This document shows positions 13,873-15,589 of a DNA stretch of 15,589 bases, in pieces. The notes below the pieces were generated by a model, which was not told where the DNA came from, searched no databases, and was given only the letters and a program-made list of their open reading frames with translations. Source of the stretch: Synergistaceae bacterium UBA1037 (GTDB lineage: Bacteria; Synergistota; Synergistia; Synergistales; Synergistaceae); contig DCEE01000025.1 in assembly GCA_002316795.1 (NCBI GenBank), forward strand, positions 1-15,589, in the 5' to 3' direction. Every line of letters starts with the position of its first letter. Position 1 is the first letter of the stretch. The translations under genes and the position numbers were made by a program.

Positions 13873-14768
13873 CACTTGACCTCCGGGTGTATCGCCTTCG
13901 CGAATGCTTTGAGGATCTTTCCCGATCTTGCGCCCGGCCTGAGATAGACGGTGCCCTGCATTATATAGATCCGTCCCTTTTTGACCGCGTCGACCTTGGC
14001 GCTTCTCTCCCACTGGTTCCTGAGGTATTTATCATTGAATATCGTCTCGACATCTATGCTGTCCTTCGAATGGTAAAACGTCTTGTCTCCGACAAGATCG
14101 ATTATCACGCTGGGATTGATCTTCATTAGTCCTTCAAGGGAGACCTGGGGATATGCCGTTTTTTTCTCGCTGACGGCATTCTCTCCTCCCGCAAGCGAGA
14201 TCATCTCCCCGTAGAAATTGTTGTTGCTGGCGACATAAAAGCTGTTTATTTGGTATTCGGAGAGCTCTCTCGAAACACAGAGGATGACCTTGGGCCGCTT
14301 GAGCCCCTTTACTTTCGAGGTGACCAAATCAACGTCGGCACGTATATTTGAAACGAGCTTCGCCGCCTTGCTCTGAGCTGAACATACCTTCCCAAGCCTG
14401 ATGATGGAGTCGCAGATCTCGTCGATCGAGTTCTGCTTCATTACGAGATAGGGGATCCTGAGCTTGTCCAGCTGAGGGGTGAACTGCATGTGCATGTCCT
14501 GGAGCAGGAGCAGGTCGGTCTTCATGGACATGACAGCCTCAAAGTTGACCGCTGCGAAATCGCCCATCTTCGGCTTTTTAGCAGCTTCGGCGGGATAATC
14601 ACAGAAATCCGTCACTCCTATGATGTTGTCTCCCTGGCCAAGCTCAAAGAGGATCTCGGTTCCGACAGGAGTCAAGGAGATTATCCTCTTAGGGGATGCT
14701 TCCGCATACCCGAAGGACAAGAGCATCATAAGCATCATAAATGGCAAAAGCAGTCTTGACTTCTTCAA
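13869..14768 (-). CDS. btuF: Periplasmic corrinoid-binding protein, probable BtuF
   Basis: This is a 299-residue class III solute-binding protein that would hand cobamide to BtuCD. A signal peptide ends near AEA-SP (about residue 25). The mature start RIISLTPVGTEILFELGQGD and the GVTDFCDYPAEA segment are typical of the BtuF/FepB-like family, as are a long backbone helix in the middle and a second lobe with YPQVSLEGLMKINPSVIID. It starts with TTG at 14768, with GAGG seven bases upstream. It is the first gene behind a cobalamin riboswitch and terminator, which sets its likely ligand; siderophore binding would be the alternative from sequence alone. Confidence 0.88.
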   Translation of the reverse strand: MKKSRLLLPFMMLMMLLSFGYAEASPKRIISLTPVGTEILFELGQGDNIIGVTDFCDYPAEAAKKPKMGDFAAVNFEAVMSMKTDLLLLQDMHMQFTPQLDKLRIPYLVMKQNSIDEICDSIIRLGKVCSAQSKAAKLVSNIRADVDLVTSKVKGLKRPKVILCVSRELSEYQINSFYVASNNNFYGEMISLAGGENAVSEKKTAYPQVSLEGLMKINPSVIIDLVGDKTFYHSKDSIDVETIFNDKYLRNQWERSAKVDAVKKGRIYIMQGTVYLRPGARSGKILKAFAKAIHPEVKW

Positions 14769-14793
14769 TCGAATACCTCTTTCCTCATTATTG

Positions 14794-14822
14794 CAAAAAA
14801 ACAGGGAGCCTCAGGGCTCCCT
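14794..14822 (-). terminator. Intrinsic terminator of the btuF riboswitch leader
   Basis: On the minus strand AGGGAGCC (14822-14815) pairs with GGCTCCCT (14810-14803) over a 4-base loop and is followed by seven T. It lies 25 bases before the btuF start and after the aptamer, so it should be the switch that cobalamin binding turns on. Confidence 0.88.
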
Positions 14823-14870
14823 CAATAAGATCAAATGGGGATGAACAACGCCCGCGCATAACATCCATCA

Positions 14871-14953
14871 TCTTTTTTCAGGTCGCCTGACTTCCCGATC
14901 GGGTAACAGTGGCGGGGCCGCTCCGGACTTGCACCGGATTCCCCCTCAAAAGA
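14871..14953 (-). promoter_or_regulatory. Cobalamin riboswitch (compact form) controlling btuFDC-exbBD-tonB
   Basis: Minus strand: P1 is TCTTTT (14953-14948) with AAAAGA (14876-14871). Conserved elements follow: GGGAATCCGGTGCAAGTCCGG, GCGGCCCCGCCACTGT, CGGGAAGTCAGG with the B12 box AGTCAGGCGACC. The peripheral arm is much shorter than in the other riboswitch in this window (83 against 134 bases). A terminator follows about 50 bases later. Confidence 0.92.
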
Positions 14954-15034
14954 CGCTGCTATTTTGTTTTTTTCTTGTGTACCGGAAGGAGCGGGTTTGT
15001 ATCATTGCCCTCCCTTTCGGCATCTCGTGCGCAT

Positions 15035-15065
15035 ATTCTATCATAAGAGGCGTTTATTGTTGCAA
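15035..15065 (-). promoter_or_regulatory. Probable promoter of the btuF operon
   Basis: On the minus strand TTGCAA (15065-15060) is followed 19 bases later by TAGAAT (15040-15035) preceded by TGA, an extended -10. Transcription would begin about 75 bases before the riboswitch P1. Spacing is longer than ideal. From 14954 to 15172 no gene is seen; the stretch holds this promoter, a perfect-arm hairpin at 15129-15159 (ACTGCAAA/TTTGCAGT), and then the tRNA promoter. Confidence 0.5.
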
Positions 15066-15172
15066 AACAGACGGTGCGGATATATTTTTTACACCGACGG
15101 ATAAAATGAAACGCACCTAAGATCCAGTACTGCAAAGGGTAAGGGAGCCTTTTTGCAGTGACAAGTGCTGTC

Positions 15173-15200
15173 TTGACAAACTGGGGATATAAGGTAGAAT
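15173..15200 (+). promoter_or_regulatory. Promoter of the tRNA-Tyr / tRNA-Thr unit
   Basis: A perfect TTGACA (15173-15178), a 16-base spacer and TAGAAT (15195-15200) lie about 40 bases before the first tRNA. A GC-rich stretch (CGCGCGGG, 15222-15229) that may act as a stringent discriminator-like region lies further down. Confidence 0.75.
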
Positions 15201-15240
15201 GTTTTCCCGTGAATACCGCCTCGCGCGGGTCCATGTGAGT

Positions 15241-15326
15241 GGTAGGATGGCCGAGTGGTCAAAGGCAACAGACTGTAAATCTGTCGGCGAGAGCCTACGC
15301 TGGTTCAAATCCAGCTCCTACCACCA
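15241..15326 (+). tRNA. tRNA-Tyr (anticodon GTA)
   Basis: An 86-base type II tRNA with encoded CCA. The acceptor stem GGTAGGA (15241-15247) pairs with TCCTACC (15316-15322). The anticodon loop CTGTAAA has GTA at 15275-15277 within the ACAGA/TCTGT stem. A long variable arm (CGGCGAGAGCCTACG region) and the TTCAAAT T-loop are present, all as expected for bacterial tRNA-Tyr. Confidence 0.97.
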
Positions 15327-15363
15327 TTATTTTGCCCAAAATGCCCTTACCGCATTATTGGTT

Positions 15364-15439
15364 GCCGCCTTAGCTCAGTAGGTAGAGCACATCCATGGTA
15401 AGGATGGGGTCCCCGGTCCGAGTCCGGGAGGCGGCTCCA
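15364..15439 (+). tRNA. tRNA-Thr (anticodon GGT)
   Basis: A 76-base tRNA with encoded CCA. The acceptor stem GCCGCCT (15364-15370) pairs with AGGCGGC (15429-15435), with discriminator T. The anticodon stem CATCC/GGATG encloses loop ATGGTAA, anticodon GGT. It lies 37 bases after tRNA-Tyr and is probably co-transcribed with it. Confidence 0.97.
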
Positions 15440-15450
15440 GTGATAATACA

Positions 15451-15480
15451 AGCTCCGCAGGGATCCTGCGGAGCTTTTTT
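15451..15480 (+). terminator. Strong rho-independent terminator after the tRNA pair
   Basis: AGCTCCGCAGG (15451-15461) pairs with CCTGCGGAGCT (15465-15475) over a 3-base loop, followed by a run of T to 15480. This ends the tRNA transcript. The remaining 109 bases of the window hold no gene I can support, only two palindromes (15505-15517 and 15535-15548). Confidence 0.93.
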
Positions 15481-15589
15481 GTTGCCCTGTCCGGAAATAC
15501 ATATGGCAAAGTTTGCCCTTTTAAAGTACGCCCTTACGATGCATCGTATCGACTGCCTACGACTCATTCTCATAACTCTCCGCAACAAG

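Noticed and set aside
15129..15159. Hairpin before the tRNA promoter as a terminator of something
   Set aside because: The 8-pair stem is real but no T run follows it on either strand and no gene ends nearby.
15370..15588. Minus-strand open frame containing SRTRTGD
   Set aside because: It is the antisense of tRNA-Thr and its terminator; SRTRTGD-type peptides are a common artefact of tRNA shadows. The frame at 15117-15308 likewise lies over tRNA-Tyr.
15503..15589. Plus-strand ATG open to the window edge (29 codons)
   Set aside because: It has only a weak GGA upstream, overlaps two palindromes, and gives no recognisable protein start. It is too short to judge.

Overview
The window comes from a diderm (outer-membrane) bacterium. 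It holds a TonB-dependent outer-membrane receptor, a complete TonB-ExbB-ExbD energiser and periplasmic binding proteins. Genes have strong GGAGG-type ribosome sites but often start with TTG or GTG. Feo-type iron uptake, a Znu-type metal transporter and cobamide uptake lie side by side. This mix resembles Synergistota-type anaerobes, but that placement is an inference from gene content and protein flavour and is not proven by any single marker.

Layout. Positions 2-808 (minus) encode an amidohydrolase. Positions 933-2903 (minus) encode a TonB-dependent receptor. Its leader carries a long cobalamin riboswitch (3122-3255) followed by an intrinsic terminator (3000-3036). Divergent from it, 3355-6279 (plus) is an iron unit of two small FeoA genes and FeoB, with GTTAGC/GCTAAC-type palindromes at the feoA promoter and again just before feoB. 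Reading leftward from about 10040 to 6312 (minus) is a compact operon: Fur-family regulator, ZnuA-like binding protein, ZnuC-like ATPase, ZnuB-like permease, and a TIM-barrel protein that I identify as a probable CbiR cobamide-remodelling phosphodiesterase. Positions 10044-10390 contain no credible gene but are dense in secondary structure: a tandem array of three different hairpins separated by a conserved 9-base linker, a 123-base element with hairpin-forming terminal inverted repeats, and a GGCAA-rich hairpin pair. Reading leftward from 15065 to 10391 (minus) is a second cobalamin-riboswitch operon: btuF, btuD, btuC, exbB, exbD, tonB. At the right end (plus) a promoter drives tRNA-Tyr(GTA) and tRNA-Thr(GGT), followed by a strong terminator.

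How it fits together. The receptor at 933-2903 would bring a corrinoid across the outer membrane using energy from ExbB-ExbD-TonB. BtuF would capture it in the periplasm and BtuC/BtuD would import it. Both transcription units sit behind cobalamin aptamers with terminators, so both should be shut off when cobamide is plentiful. The probable CbiR would then remove the nucleotide loop of imported cobamides so that the cell can rebuild its preferred form. Its placement in a Fur-family/Znu operon links cobamide remodelling to divalent-metal supply. The Feo unit brings in ferrous iron and appears to be controlled by a different operator type.

The strongest candidates for something undescribed are the hairpin/linker array at 10061-10146, the Fur-Znu-CbiR operon, and the paired palindromic operators in the feo unit.
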